Below, in pieces: positions 26,410 through 35,881 of a stretch of 64,000 bases of DNA. The DNA is from Bradyrhizobium manausense (GTDB taxonomy: Bacteria > Pseudomonadota > Alphaproteobacteria > Rhizobiales > Xanthobacteraceae): contig NZ_JAFCLG010000001.1 in assembly GCF_018129685.1 (NCBI RefSeq), forward strand, positions 434,001 to 498,000. The letters run 5' to 3'. Made by a program: the position numbers and the translations under genes. The notes under the pieces are model-generated. The model saw only the letters and a program-made list of their open reading frames with translations. It searched no databases and was not told where the DNA came from. Each line of letters starts with the position of its first letter. Positions within the stretch are counted from its first letter, which is position 1.

Positions 26410-26718
26410 CTATCGGGTTGGTGTGAGTGAAGTTGTCCAGAGTTCGCCAAGGCGCGCGCAATCGAACCAGAAATTGTCGCCCCGGCGAAGGATTGTTTGC
26501 CGGTGGGTGCTCTTCACGAAGGTCGAGATGGCAGACGCACCGTGCGGATAGGTGATCCGCACCGTGGCTTTCAGCAGCCAGTCGCCAACCAGCGCATAGG
26601 GCAGCTCTTCAGACGAGAGAACCTCCATGTGGCAGCGAGATGACGTCGCAGCGCCGGCGCTCACCGCGGACAGCAATATGAATGCAAGCGCGACTGTGGG
26701 AACTCTTCCGTAGCTCAT
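26410..26718 (-). CDS. hypothetical secreted protein, 102 aa
   Basis: A clear signal peptide (VPTVALAFILLSAVSAGAA) precedes a small beta-rich domain with two cysteines (SSRCHMEVLSS, FDCARLGEL). The segment LVGDWLLKATVRITYPHG looks like a strand-rich fold. It lies 24 bases upstream of the 102-aa gene on the same strand, so the two may be cotranscribed. No known family recognised. Confidence 0.6.
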   Translation of the reverse strand: MSYGRVPTVALAFILLSAVSAGAATSSRCHMEVLSSEELPYALVGDWLLKATVRITYPHGASAISTFVKSTHRQTILRRGDNFWFDCARLGELWTTSLTPTR

Positions 26719-26816
26719 GGCGGGCTTTCTGGCGAAGGAAGCGGCACGTTTCGGCGCCGGATGATGACTGTCCGATAAGCCTGTGGTAGGGTTCTATCCG
26801 GCGCTGGATGACATGA

Positions 26817-27089
26817 ATGCGGTTGCTCGGTCTTGTTCTGCGGACGCTCTTCCTTCTGGTGGTGATCGTCGTCACCTTTCGTGTTGCGACCCCCCAGAAC
26901 GAGAGCTTCTGGACGGCCTACGACACGCCGTCCGACATGATTCGATTCATATTGGGCGTGATAGTCTGCGGATTCATCGGCTTCCAGATATTCCTGTATC
27001 CGAAAAATCCGGCCGAGATGGGCAAATGGGTCCCGATCGGGTTGGCCCTGGTGCCGCTCGCGCTGCTGTGCGCGCTGGTCATCTGGTAG
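26817..27089 (+). CDS. small inner membrane protein, 90 aa
   Basis: Three hydrophobic segments are visible: MRLLGLVLRTLFLLVVIVV, FILGVIVCGFIGFQIFLY and WVPIGLALVPLALLCALVI. The short loop YPKNPAEMGK and the terminal Trp are protein-like. It has no motif of known function. The antisense frames over the same bases are shadows. It lies between divergent small genes and the RND operon. Confidence 0.65.
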   Translation: MRLLGLVLRTLFLLVVIVVTFRVATPQNESFWTAYDTPSDMIRFILGVIVCGFIGFQIFLYPKNPAEMGKWVPIGLALVPLALLCALVIW

Positions 27090-27114
27090 GCGATCCACCG
27101 GCAGAGCGTCCGCA

Positions 27115-28665
27115 TTATCTGGTCTCGCTTACCTGGATGGGCGCGGCAGGGGCGTCCGCCAGCACGCAGTCGCGCCAATCCGTCGTCTTACAATGTGCCG
27201 GCCAGCCGCCGCCGAGCGCCATGAACAGGGCGGCGGTGTCCGAGAGGCGCGTCGCTTGCGCCTGAACGCGGACGACCGCAGCGTTCAGATAGACCTGCTG
27301 GGCATTGAGCACGACCACCTGATTGACCTGCCCGAGAACGAGCTGCTTCTGAATGATGTCGAGACTTGCCTTGGCGGCGAGTTCGGCCTTGACCGCGGCT
27401 TGCACGGCGCGCGCGTCGGCCTGGAGGCTGCGCAGAGCGTCGGCGACGTTCTGCATCGCCGTGATGACGGCCTGGCGATAGAGTGCGTCCGCCTGCTCGA
27501 CCGCGGCCTCGGCGGCCTTCTGCTTGTGGTAAAGCGTCAGCCCATCGAAAAGCGGCTGCGTCATGCTCGCCGCAATGACATAGAAGCTGCTCCCTGGAGT
27601 GAACAGCTCGGCCAGGCTGAAGCCGGTCGCTCCCGCATTTCCGGTAATCGTGACGTTGGGCAGCCGCGCTGCGATCGCCACGCCCACCAGGGCGTTCGTC
27701 GAGTGCAGAAGCGCCTCGGCGGCCCTGACGTCCGGACGCTGGCCTACCATCCGGCTCGGCAGGCTCACCGGCAGATTTGCGGGTAGCTTCAGCCCGTCGA
27801 GCGTAAACCTTTGCAGGATTTCGTCACTGGAGAATTGCCCGGCAAGCGCGGTCAGGAGGTCGCGCTGAACGGCGAGCTGCTTTTCTAGCGGCGGCAGCAG
27901 CTGCTCGGACTGTGCCAGTGCTGCCTCCTGCGCCAGCACATCGACCTGGGAGGCACTGCCTGCGTTGAACTGGTTCTTCGCGATCTCCAGGATACCGCGT
28001 TCGATCTTCACGACCCGCTGAATCGCGGCAATCTGGCCGCGAAGTGATGCTTCCTGGATCGCCGCGGTGACGACGTTGGCAGTCAGCGTGAGGTAGGCGG
28101 CCTCGAGCTGGAACAGTTGCTGCTCAGATATTGCATCGAGACTCTCGACGGCGCGGACGTTCTGACCCCAAATGTCAGGCACGAAACTGACGTTCAATTG
28201 CGCGGTATGGAGCGAAAATACCGATGGAGACTGGCCACCTGGGCCCGAACTCGAGGCACCGGATATTTGTTGCTCGGAGGGCGTGTAATTTGCGCCGATC
28301 TGAGGGAAGAAAAGCCCGCGTTGGGCCAACGCGTTGTATTGCGCGATTCTGATCGACGCTTCGGCCGACTGCAGGGTGGGGTTGTGCTCGACTGACATCT
28401 TGATCAGCTGGTCGAGCGGCGTCGAACGAAATGCCGTCCACCACCGCTGGGACACGTCTTCTCCGCTGACGAAATGCTGCTTCGGCACGCGAGGACCCCC
28501 GGCACTCGTGCCGGGCGAAGATAGCTTCTCTGGTGTGTAGCTGACGACGTCGGGGGCCGGCGGCGGGCTGAAATTTGGCCCCACCGCACAGCTCGCCAGC
28601 CAAAGGCTCGCGCCACCGGTTACGAGGCCGCGGGTGAGGCGGCGCGTGGCGGTCATGGGACGCAT
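27115..28665 (-). CDS. RND efflux outer membrane lipoprotein (NodT/OprM family)
   Basis: 516 aa. The N-terminus has a lipobox (LWLASC) followed by AVGPNFSPP, the standard opening of NodT-type outer-membrane factors. It contains the duplicated OEP repeat with long coiled-coil segments (ALAQSEQLLPPLEKQLAVQRDLL) and PSRMVGQRPDVRAAEALLHS in the second repeat. It forms the trimeric outer-membrane channel of the tripartite pump. Its ATG directly follows the pump's stop (GGAGGGTGGCTGA-ATG), so it is translated with the pump gene. Confidence 0.9.
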   Translation of the reverse strand: MRPMTATRRLTRGLVTGGASLWLASCAVGPNFSPPPAPDVVSYTPEKLSSPGTSAGGPRVPKQHFVSGEDVSQRWWTAFRSTPLDQLIKMSVEHNPTLQSAEASIRIAQYNALAQRGLFFPQIGANYTPSEQQISGASSSGPGGQSPSVFSLHTAQLNVSFVPDIWGQNVRAVESLDAISEQQLFQLEAAYLTLTANVVTAAIQEASLRGQIAAIQRVVKIERGILEIAKNQFNAGSASQVDVLAQEAALAQSEQLLPPLEKQLAVQRDLLTALAGQFSSDEILQRFTLDGLKLPANLPVSLPSRMVGQRPDVRAAEALLHSTNALVGVAIAARLPNVTITGNAGATGFSLAELFTPGSSFYVIAASMTQPLFDGLTLYHKQKAAEAAVEQADALYRQAVITAMQNVADALRSLQADARAVQAAVKAELAAKASLDIIQKQLVLGQVNQVVVLNAQQVYLNAAVVRVQAQATRLSDTAALFMALGGGWPAHCKTTDWRDCVLADAPAAPIQVSETR

Positions 28666-31600
28666 TCAGCCACCCTCCTGAGGCGCTGCTTCGGACGGCG
28701 GCGATGCGGCCGGATTGCTCTCCTCCGACGGCGCCGGCTCACGCGACAGGAAGATCTTGCGCAGGGCAGGTGCCACCACGAGCAGCAGCAGCGGACCGAT
28801 GAACATGCCGCCGACCACGACGGTGGCCAGTGGCCGCTGCACCTGGCTGCCGATGCCGTGCGACAGCGCCGCCGGAAACAGGCCGACGCCGGCCGACAGC
28901 GCGGTCATCAGCATCGGCCGCATGCGCTGCTCCGCGCCGTTGAAGACGGCATCGGTGATGCTCATGCCGGTCGCGCGCAGCTCGCGGAAATAGGTGATGT
29001 TGAGGATGCCGTCCATCACCGCGACGCCAAACAGCGAGATGAAGCCGATCGCGGCCGAGATGCTGAAATCGAGGCCGGCAAGGAAGAGCGCGATCAGGCC
29101 GCCGCCGACCGCGAAGGGGATGCCGGCGAGCGCCAGCAGGCTGTCGCGCACCGAGTTGAACAGGCTGTAGAGCAACACGAAGATCAGCAGCAGCGTCACC
29201 GGCACCACGATCATGAGACGCGCCTTTGCCGCCTCGAGATTGTCGAACTCGCCGGACCAGATGATGCGGTAGCCGGTCGGAAGCTGCACAGCATCAGCGA
29301 CGCGCTGCTGCGCCTCCGCAACCGTGGAGCCGAGATCGCGGCCACGCACGCTGAACTTGATCGGGATATAGCGCTGACTTTTCTCGCGATAGATGAACAG
29401 CGCGCCGGTATCGAGCGAGATGTTGGCAAGCTCGCTCAAGGGAATGTAGGCATTGGTGCCCGACGGTGTCGCGTAGGCGACCTTCAGGCTCTTGATCTCG
29501 TCGATGTTCTTGCGGAATCTCGGATCGAGGCGCACTGCGACGCCGAAGGTGCGATCGCCTTCCAGCACGTTGGTGGCCACGGAGCCGCCGAGCGCGGCCT
29601 GAACCACCGTGGTGACATCGCCGGTGTTCAGTCCATATCGCGCAGCCTTCTCTCTGTTGACCTTGATGTTGAGGTTGGGCTGGCCGACCAGATGAAAGAT
29701 GCCAAGATCGGCGACGCCGTTGATGTCGCGCATCACCTCCATCACCTTGGTCGCCGTCTGCTCCAGCACGTCGAGGTTGGGGCCGATGATCTTGACCGAG
29801 TTGGCGCCCTTCACGCCTGACAGCGCTTCCTCGACGTTGTCCTGGATGTACTGGGAGAAGTTGAAGGTGATGCCGGGCAGCTCGTCGTCGAACTCCTTCT
29901 GCAACTCCTCGGTCAGCTTCTCCTTGGTCAGGCCGGGCGGCCATTCGTCGAATGGCTTGATCGGCGCGAACAGCTCGACATTGGAGAAGGGGGAGGCATC
30001 GCTGCCATTGTCGGGCCGGCCGTGCTGCGAGACGACGGTGATGATCTCGGGATGACGCAGCAGGATGTCGCGCATCTTGCGCGTCGCCTCGGTGCCCGCG
30101 TCGAGCGAGATCGTCGGCGGCATCGCGGCGCGGATCCAGAAATTCCCTTCCTCGAGCGCAGGCAGGAATTCGCTGCCGAGCTGGCTTGCCGCAAGTGCCG
30201 AGAGGGCGAGGAAGACGACGCCCGCGGTGACCGCGAGCCTGACGCGGCCGAGTGCCCAGTGCAGCACGGGCGTATAGGCCCTGCGCAAGCCGCGCACGAT
30301 CACCGTCTCGGTCTCCTCGATGTGCTCGGGCAGCAGCAGCGATGCGAGAACCGGAGTGACGGTAAAGGTCGCCAGAAGCGCGCCGGCGAGCGCGTAGCCG
30401 TAGGTGCGCGCCATCGGTCCGAAGATCTGGCCTTCGACGCCCTGCATCGTGAACAGCGGCACGAAGGCGGTCACCGTGATCGCGGCGGTGAAGAACACGG
30501 CCTTGTCGACCTGCAGCGCGCTGACGAAGATCATCCTGAGCCGGTCGGTCCAGCGCGCGCCGGACGGCTGGCCGTGCGTGGGCGCGGTCGGATCGGCCCC
30601 CCAATAACCTTCGGAAAGATGTTGCAGGACTCGCGCGCGGGCTTCGGGGCTCGACTGGAAATTGCGGAAAATGTTCTCCATGATAATGACGGCGGAATCG
30701 ACGATGATGCCGAAATCCACTGCACCAAGCGACAGCAGGTTCGCATCCTCGCCCTGGAGAACCAGGATGATGATGGCGAAGAACAGCGCAAACGGAATAT
30801 TGGCGGCAACAATCAGCGCGCTGCGCAGATTGCCCAGGAACACCCACTGGATCACGAACACCAGGAGACAGCCGAACACGAGATTGTGCAGCACCGTGTG
30901 CGTGGTCACGCCGACCAGCGCGCTGCGGTCGTAGTAGGGCACGATCCTTACGCCCGGCGGCAGCGTGCCGTCGCTGTTGATCTTGGCGACTTCATCCTCG
31001 ACCTTCGGAATGATGTCGTTGGTATGCTGGGTCCGTCCCATCACCACAATGGCCGCGGCGATGTCGTCATCCTTGTCCTTGCCGGCGATGCCGAGCCGCG
31101 GCACATAGCCGATCGTGACCTTGGCGACGTCCTTGATCTGGATAGGCAGCCCGTTCTGCTGGGTCAGGACGATGTTCTCGATGTCCTGGACGTGGTAGCC
31201 CTTGGTGACGTCGTCGGCGCCGCCGGAATCGATCAGGCCGATGCCGCGAATGTTGACCGACTGCTGCCCGATCGCGATCTCGCGGCCACCGACATTGGCG
31301 TTGGAGTTGCCGAGCGCGGTGACGAGCTGGGGCACGGTGATGTTGTAGGATTCGAGCTTGGCGAGGTCGGCGTCCACATTGAATTGCTTGGTGGTCCCGC
31401 CCCAGGAATTGACCTGGACGACGCCGGGGATGGTCATCAGGCGCCGCGTAACGACATAGTCCTGCAAGGTGCGCAAGTTCGTCAGGCCGAAATTCGGCGG
31501 GCCGACCAGCCGGTAGCGGTAGATCTCGCCGACCAGGCTCGACTGCTGGATCGTCGGCACGAGATTGCCGGGAAGCTGGATGTTCTGCTGGATGCTGTTG

Positions 31601-31932
31601 GCGGCCTGCGTCAGCGCGAAATAGTAATCGACGCCGTAGCGGAAAGTGACGCGGACAAAGGACAGGCCGTAGAACGAGGTCGAGCGGATGTTGACCACGC
31701 CCGGCGTCGGATAGAGGCCGACCTCCATCGGGATCGTGTAGTACTTCTCCATCTCCTCGGCCGAGAGCCCCGGCGCCTGCGCGGTGATCTCCAGGATCAC
31801 CGGCGCCGGATTAGGATAGGCCTCGATGTTCAGCTTGCTGAAGGCGACAAGGCCCGCGGCGCAGAACACGATGAGGCCGAGCACGACGATCGCGCTTCGG
31901 GTCAGGCCAAACTGGAGAAGACCTTTAATCAA
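28666..31932 (-). CDS. RND efflux pump, heavy-metal (CusA/CzcA) type
   Basis: 1088 aa, twelve-TM RND architecture with two large periplasmic loops. The TM4 motif DFGIIVDSAVIIMEN carries Asp, Asp and Glu at the spacing of the proton-relay residues of CzcA-type (HME) pumps. ETTs such as LNIEAYPNPAPVILEITAQAPG and SEFLPALEEGNFWIRA are also family-like. Energy comes from proton influx; the substrate may be a divalent or monovalent metal, but no substrate-specific residues could be verified. It is the middle gene of adaptor-pump-channel on the minus strand, with 48 bases to the adaptor gene. Confidence 0.9.
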   Translation of the reverse strand: MIKGLLQFGLTRSAIVVLGLIVFCAAGLVAFSKLNIEAYPNPAPVILEITAQAPGLSAEEMEKYYTIPMEVGLYPTPGVVNIRSTSFYGLSFVRVTFRYGVDYYFALTQAANSIQQNIQLPGNLVPTIQQSSLVGEIYRYRLVGPPNFGLTNLRTLQDYVVTRRLMTIPGVVQVNSWGGTTKQFNVDADLAKLESYNITVPQLVTALGNSNANVGGREIAIGQQSVNIRGIGLIDSGGADDVTKGYHVQDIENIVLTQQNGLPIQIKDVAKVTIGYVPRLGIAGKDKDDDIAAAIVVMGRTQHTNDIIPKVEDEVAKINSDGTLPPGVRIVPYYDRSALVGVTTHTVLHNLVFGCLLVFVIQWVFLGNLRSALIVAANIPFALFFAIIILVLQGEDANLLSLGAVDFGIIVDSAVIIMENIFRNFQSSPEARARVLQHLSEGYWGADPTAPTHGQPSGARWTDRLRMIFVSALQVDKAVFFTAAITVTAFVPLFTMQGVEGQIFGPMARTYGYALAGALLATFTVTPVLASLLLPEHIEETETVIVRGLRRAYTPVLHWALGRVRLAVTAGVVFLALSALAASQLGSEFLPALEEGNFWIRAAMPPTISLDAGTEATRKMRDILLRHPEIITVVSQHGRPDNGSDASPFSNVELFAPIKPFDEWPPGLTKEKLTEELQKEFDDELPGITFNFSQYIQDNVEEALSGVKGANSVKIIGPNLDVLEQTATKVMEVMRDINGVADLGIFHLVGQPNLNIKVNREKAARYGLNTGDVTTVVQAALGGSVATNVLEGDRTFGVAVRLDPRFRKNIDEIKSLKVAYATPSGTNAYIPLSELANISLDTGALFIYREKSQRYIPIKFSVRGRDLGSTVAEAQQRVADAVQLPTGYRIIWSGEFDNLEAAKARLMIVVPVTLLLIFVLLYSLFNSVRDSLLALAGIPFAVGGGLIALFLAGLDFSISAAIGFISLFGVAVMDGILNITYFRELRATGMSITDAVFNGAEQRMRPMLMTALSAGVGLFPAALSHGIGSQVQRPLATVVVGGMFIGPLLLLVVAPALRKIFLSREPAPSEESNPAASPPSEAAPQEGG

Positions 31933-31980
31933 GATGGCACACTTGCAGCGGGCAGCAGGAGAGCGGGATGCACAACCGGG

Positions 31981-33186
31981 TCAGCCCGTGGCCGCGATGG
32001 CAAACTTGTTGCTGAGGAAGATTGCGCCTGATGAAGCGACCAGGTCCCCCGGGTTCAGGCCTTCGAGGATCTGACGCCAACCATTCTGCTCCAGCCCGAC
32101 CTTCACGGTGCGCCGCTTGAAGCGACGACGGTCGGTCGTGACCCAAACTGTCATGGATCCGTCACCTTCGCGGACGATGGCATCAGCGGGGACCGCAACC
32201 GAAGCTTTCGGTCCGTCGATCTCGATCGAGAAGCTGGCCAGCATGCCGGCGCGCAGCTTGTGGCTCGGGTCTTCGATCACGGAACGAACCAGCTGGCGGT
32301 GCGTGCCGGGATCGATATTGACCCCGAGCGTCGTCACCGTGCCGCGAAACACCTCGTCCGGATAGGCCGGCACCGTGACGGCAACCGGCTGGCCGAGACG
32401 GTAGGCGGGAGCGTCGGTCTCGATCACGTTGGCGATCATCCACATGGTGGAGAGATCGGCGAGGGTGTAAGGCGCGGGCGCGTTCCCGGGCTGGACATAG
32501 AGGCCGGGGGCCGCGCTGCGGGCCACGATCTGGCCCGAGATCGGACTCGGCACGCGCAGGATCGAATCGAGCTTGCGATCGGCGAGGATGCGGTCGATCT
32601 CCTCGTCGGTCTTTCCGAAGATGCGCACGGCGTCGCGACCGGCCTTGTAATTGCCTTCCGCGGTCTGCTGGTCTGAGGTCGCCTGGTCGACGTCTTTCTG
32701 CGCGCCGCCGCCCGTCTTCAGAAGCTGCTTCACGCGATTTAGCGTCCGGGTCTGCAGCTCCAGCACGCCGGCCGCCGCCAGCAGCGAGGATTCAGACTGC
32801 AGCAGGTCCGGACTGTCGATCGTGAACAGGGTCTGTCCCTTGGTGACGGTATCGCCGACGTTGAGGACAACATCGACGATCTTCCCCGGGTTGGTCGTGA
32901 ACGCCTGGACCAGCATGTTCTGGTTGAAGTCGATCGAGCCGACCGCATTCTTCACGACGCGGAAGTTGCGCGATTCCGCCGGCTCGATCTTGAAACCGCC
33001 GGCCTGCTTCTCGCTGATGTCGACGGTCTGCTGCGCGACATCGACGTCGCTCGGCGCGGCCGCTGGTGCCGCCGCCTTGGCGGAGCGCAACTCGCCGGTG
33101 TGTGTCAGCAGCCAGGCGCCGCAGGCGATGGCGGCCACCGCTGCAATGCCGGCCGTCATCCCGGCATGCTTGACGCGAAATGCCAT
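31981..33186 (-). CDS. RND efflux periplasmic adaptor (membrane fusion protein)
   Basis: 401 aa from ATG 33186; the frame is open to 33309, but MAFRVKHAGMTAGIAAVAAIACG is the natural signal-anchor start. Lipoyl/barrel-sandwich segments (VVLNVGDTVTKGQTLFTIDSPDL, ILRVPSPISGQIVARSAAPG), a helical hairpin (LLAAAGVLELQTRTLNRVKQLLK) and a beta-barrel/C-terminal domain (GTVTTLGVNIDPGTHRQLV) identify a CzcB/CusB-like adaptor. No His-rich metal-binding extension is visible. It is the first gene of the efflux operon and should bridge pump and channel. Confidence 0.88.
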   Translation of the reverse strand: MAFRVKHAGMTAGIAAVAAIACGAWLLTHTGELRSAKAAAPAAAPSDVDVAQQTVDISEKQAGGFKIEPAESRNFRVVKNAVGSIDFNQNMLVQAFTTNPGKIVDVVLNVGDTVTKGQTLFTIDSPDLLQSESSLLAAAGVLELQTRTLNRVKQLLKTGGGAQKDVDQATSDQQTAEGNYKAGRDAVRIFGKTDEEIDRILADRKLDSILRVPSPISGQIVARSAAPGLYVQPGNAPAPYTLADLSTMWMIANVIETDAPAYRLGQPVAVTVPAYPDEVFRGTVTTLGVNIDPGTHRQLVRSVIEDPSHKLRAGMLASFSIEIDGPKASVAVPADAIVREGDGSMTVWVTTDRRRFKRRTVKVGLEQNGWRQILEGLNPGDLVASSGAIFLSNKFAIAATG

Positions 33187-33551
33187 CACATAGCCCCGTT
33201 CCACACGCTTCGGATGTCCGCCCTCGGACCTGCTGGATCGCTGCACGAAGTCTGCGACGCGGAGCATCGGGGCGGACGAAATCTTGTTAACAAGCCCAAC
33301 TGACGTCAACCTTACAGTGATGCGACGCTTGGGTTGCCACAGGTCAGTATTAACGGCGCGTTTATCTGTTTTCGATGCAGGAAACGGGGAGAATTAATAC
33401 ACAAATGATAGCGCCGAATGAGCGCCAACGCGCGATTGAACAAAAGCCGGTCCACTGCACACCGCCTTTGCCTGCGCTGCGATCAATTCAAATTTCTCGA
33501 CGTGCAAATTGCATTTCGGATTGTCCGCCTTTCGCAGGATTAGCCGCAAAC
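33187..33551. other. intergenic: promoter region of the RND operon
   Basis: About 365 bases between the adaptor gene and a terminator. There is no convincing gene. AT-richer stretches around 33345-33410 may hold the efflux operon promoter; no operator palindrome was recognised. Confidence 0.4.
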
Positions 33552-33578
33552 AAAAAAAGCCCCGGACGGACCGGGGCT
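33552..33578 (-). terminator. rho-independent terminator
   Basis: AGCCCCGG (33558-33565) pairs with CCGGGGCT (33571-33578) around ACGGA. On the minus strand it is followed by a run of seven Ts, 40 bases after the stop of the outer-membrane barrel gene at 33618. Confidence 0.88.
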
Positions 33579-33617
33579 AAGGAGTCTGGAGGTTTGCAGA
33601 GATAGTCGAGGTGGAAT

Positions 33618-34382
33618 TCAGTATTTGGCGACGACCGGGCCGTCCCAATGCAGCTTGTAGTTCACGCCCACCAAGACGGTCTGAACGCGCTGCTGGGAGC
33701 CGATGACTTCGCCTGCGCCGCCGTCGGGCAGGGTGAAGGATTGCGCGTTGTCATCGTGGAACCACATGTAGTCATACTCGGCGAACACCGACCAGTTCGG
33801 TGCGAACATCCACTCGGCACCGATGCCGGCCGTAATGCCAGGCTGGTAGAAGCTCGCGGACTCGAACAAGCCGCCGCCTGGCGCGAAGACCTGATTGCGA
33901 TTCTTGATATACGCCGCGCCGCCCTTGAGATAGCCGAGGAATTGCGGCGCCCAGAGATAGCCGATGCGGCCGGTCGCGGTGTAGATCTCCTTCAGGTTGT
34001 TCGCTTCCGAGAAGGTGGGGAAGTCCGTCAAGGCGTGCCGGCCCTTGATGTTGCCGAAATCGAAGCTGCCGCCGAAGCCGAAGACCAGATTGCCGGTCTG
34101 GAAGTCGCAGCCGACTTGTCCGCCGCCGATGAAGCCGCTGTCGTTTTCGCGGCCGTAATTTGCGGGCGCCGCGGCGCCGGTGGCGTCAGAGATGCGCTGG
34201 GTATCCAGCCGCGTCCACCCGCCGCCGACATTGGCGCCGAGGTAACAGCCGGTCCAGTTGTAGAGAGACACCGCCGGCATCGGTCGCGCCTTGAGCGGCA
34301 GGTCCGCAGCATTCGCCGTGACGGTAGTACCAAGCCCCAGCAACATTCCCGCGACGAGTGCGGATTTCAGTCTAGCGTACAT
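33618..34382 (-). CDS. outer membrane beta-barrel protein (Omp25/Omp31-like)
   Basis: 254 aa, signal peptide MYARLKSALVAGMLLGLG...ANA, mature start ADLPLKARPM. YNWTGCYLGANVGGGWTRL is the conserved first strand (with an unusual Cys in place of Phe). Further strands include FIGGGQVGCDFQTGNLVFG and WSVFAEYDYMWF, ending VNYKLHWDGPVVAKY. The ribosome-binding site AGGGGGC and the downstream terminator indicate a monocistronic unit. It is a paralogue of the barrels at 10619 and 40617. Confidence 0.88.
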   Translation of the reverse strand: MYARLKSALVAGMLLGLGTTVTANAADLPLKARPMPAVSLYNWTGCYLGANVGGGWTRLDTQRISDATGAAAPANYGRENDSGFIGGGQVGCDFQTGNLVFGFGGSFDFGNIKGRHALTDFPTFSEANNLKEIYTATGRIGYLWAPQFLGYLKGGAAYIKNRNQVFAPGGGLFESASFYQPGITAGIGAEWMFAPNWSVFAEYDYMWFHDDNAQSFTLPDGGAGEVIGSQQRVQTVLVGVNYKLHWDGPVVAKY

Positions 34383-34674
34383 TCAAGCCCCCTGCATGGC
34401 CGTCTGGCCAATCCGTTGTCGATGACGATCTTATGGAGAGCAGGAGGATTCCGCGATGTAGAAACGGCTTTGAAACCGCAAAGAGGCTGCTTTTTGAGCG
34501 CTCGTTGCGCGCTCGCGACATCGCAAAGTGCCGCAAACAATTAAGAGAAAATATCTTTCGCCGGAGCGCGAGGGTTTTTCTGGATGAAGAGACGGAACGG
34601 CTTGGCCATGCACTGCAGGCCAGTCACTTCGCGTTTGCGCCGTTGTTTATCGGCTTTCGCGTGCGCGGCAACGA
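34383..34674. other. intergenic: promoter region of the outer membrane protein gene
   Basis: Roughly 290 bases. No gene seen. The sequence near 34535-34560 (ACAATTAAGAGAAAATATC) is AT-rich and could be part of a promoter. Confidence 0.35.
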
Positions 34675-34797
34675 TCACGTTCGATCGCCCGTGCGCCAGA
34701 CGAAGATGATGAAAATTGCGACAACGACTGCACCGGCAAGCATCCAGTACTGAACGTCGAAACCGAAAAAGTTGAATTTCTGAATGAGCAAGTCCAC
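34675..34797 (-). CDS. small single-pass membrane peptide, 40 aa
   Basis: Starts at GTG 34797 with AAAGGGGCGGACGCG upstream, and reads VDLLIQKFNFFGFDVQYWM, then a TM helix (LAGAVVVAIFIIFVWRT) and GDRT before TGA. The amphipathic aromatic N-terminus followed by one strongly hydrophobic helix and a charged tail is characteristic of real small membrane proteins. It stands alone, ~130 bases downstream of the 75-aa gene that ends the two-component operon. Function unknown. Confidence 0.6.
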   Translation of the reverse strand: MDLLIQKFNFFGFDVQYWMLAGAVVVAIFIIFVWRTGDRT

Positions 34798-34928
34798 CGC
34801 GTCCGCCCCTTTCTTGTGCAAGGTAAGCGGTTCGCGCAAAAAAATATATTATTTATTTACGGGCGCGAGTTCGTGCTGTGCACGAGCGCTCTACCCGTGC
34901 GGTTTACCTGAGTGAAGCGGAAGGGCGA

Positions 34929-35156
34929 TCAGACGGCCGCGCGTGAGGCGCGCTCGATGACGAGACCGTTGAGGAAGTCCTCGAGCGCAATCCGGCCTGC
35001 CTGATAGGCGGCGTGGTGCGAGGGAAAGTTGGACTCCCTGAGCCTGACGCCCATCGGCTTGCGCTTGCGGCGGATTTCCCAGAACCAGCCGTCTTGCACA
35101 TTGCCGCTCCAGGAGACGACCAGGTAGAAGCAGCGGCGCGGGCAGGGACGAAGCAT
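34929..35156 (-). CDS. hypothetical protein, 75 aa, coupled to the response regulator
   Basis: Its ATG shares a base with the TGA of the response-regulator gene (TGATG), implying translational coupling. The protein has a Cys/aromatic N-terminus (RPCPRRCFYLVVSWSGNV), a basic middle (EIRRKRKPMGVRLRES) and a helical end (AGRIALEDFLNGLVIER). No known domain. Cotranscription with a two-component pair suggests an accessory role. Confidence 0.6.
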   Translation of the reverse strand: MLRPCPRRCFYLVVSWSGNVQDGWFWEIRRKRKPMGVRLRESNFPSHHAAYQAGRIALEDFLNGLVIERASRAAV

Positions 35157-35881
35157 CAGCTCACCCGATCGGCGACGGGCACGGCGTCGAACCGGTTCTG
35201 AAGCCGGTAGCCCACCCCGGATTCCGTTATCAGCAGGCGCGGCTGATTCGGATCGGTCTCGATCTTCTGGCGAAGCTTGCGCACGAGAATGCGCAGGTAC
35301 TGGATGTTGTCGCGCTGATTGCCGCTCCAGATCTCCTTGAGAAGCTGGTCATGCGTGACGACGAGCCCGACATGCATGGCCAATACGTGCAGGAGCCGAT
35401 ACTCTTTGCGCGTCAGTCGAACCAGGGTCTTGTTCAGGGAGACGGTTCGGGTCACGAGGTCGACCGAGAGCGGGCCTGCGACGACGACGGGATTCTCCGT
35501 CGCCGATTTGAAGTACCGACGCAGTGCTGCCTCGCTGCGCGCGAGCAGCTCGGCCATGCCGAACGGCTTGACCACATAGTCATCGGCGCCGGCCTGAAGC
35601 AGACGAACCTTGTCGTCCTCTCCTGCAGCGACGGACAGGATGATAATCGGTACGTTCGACCACGCCCGAATGCGTTCGAGAACCTCTGCGCCGTGAAGGT
35701 CCGGCAGGTTCAGATCAAGAACAATCAGATCCGGCGGACTGAATGTCGCAATCTTGAGAGCCTCCGCTGCGTTTTCCGCCTCCAGCACCACGAAGCCGTT
35801 GAGCTCGAAGCCCGCACGCAGGAAGCGCCTAATCTTCGGCTCGTCGTCGATCAGCAAAACAACGTTCGCGGGCTTACTCAT
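35156..35881 (-). CDS. response regulator, OmpR/KdpE type
   Basis: 241 aa. The receiver has the acidic pair in LLIDDEPKIRRFLRAGF, the phospho-acceptor Asp in LIVLDLNLPDLHG, and the Lys in DDYVVKPFGMAELLAR. The C-terminal winged helix (VRLTRKEYRLLHVLAMHVG ... ILVRKLRQKIE ... GVGYRL) is of OmpR class and closest in feel to KdpE. Its start overlaps the end of the histidine kinase gene by 8 bases. No kdpFABC genes lie in the window, so its targets are elsewhere or different. Confidence 0.9.
   Translation of the reverse strand: MSKPANVVLLIDDEPKIRRFLRAGFELNGFVVLEAENAAEALKIATFSPPDLIVLDLNLPDLHGAEVLERIRAWSNVPIIILSVAAGEDDKVRLLQAGADDYVVKPFGMAELLARSEAALRRYFKSATENPVVVAGPLSVDLVTRTVSLNKTLVRLTRKEYRLLHVLAMHVGLVVTHDQLLKEIWSGNQRDNIQYLRILVRKLRQKIETDPNQPRLLITESGVGYRLQNRFDAVPVADRVS

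Noticed and set aside
25893..26450. 185-codon minus-strand frame
   Set aside because: Overlaps the 102-aa frame at 26077-26385, which has a better ribosome-binding site and more plausible composition.
30022..32031. 669-codon plus-strand open frame
   Set aside because: Antisense to the RND pump gene; low-complexity charged translation with no motif.
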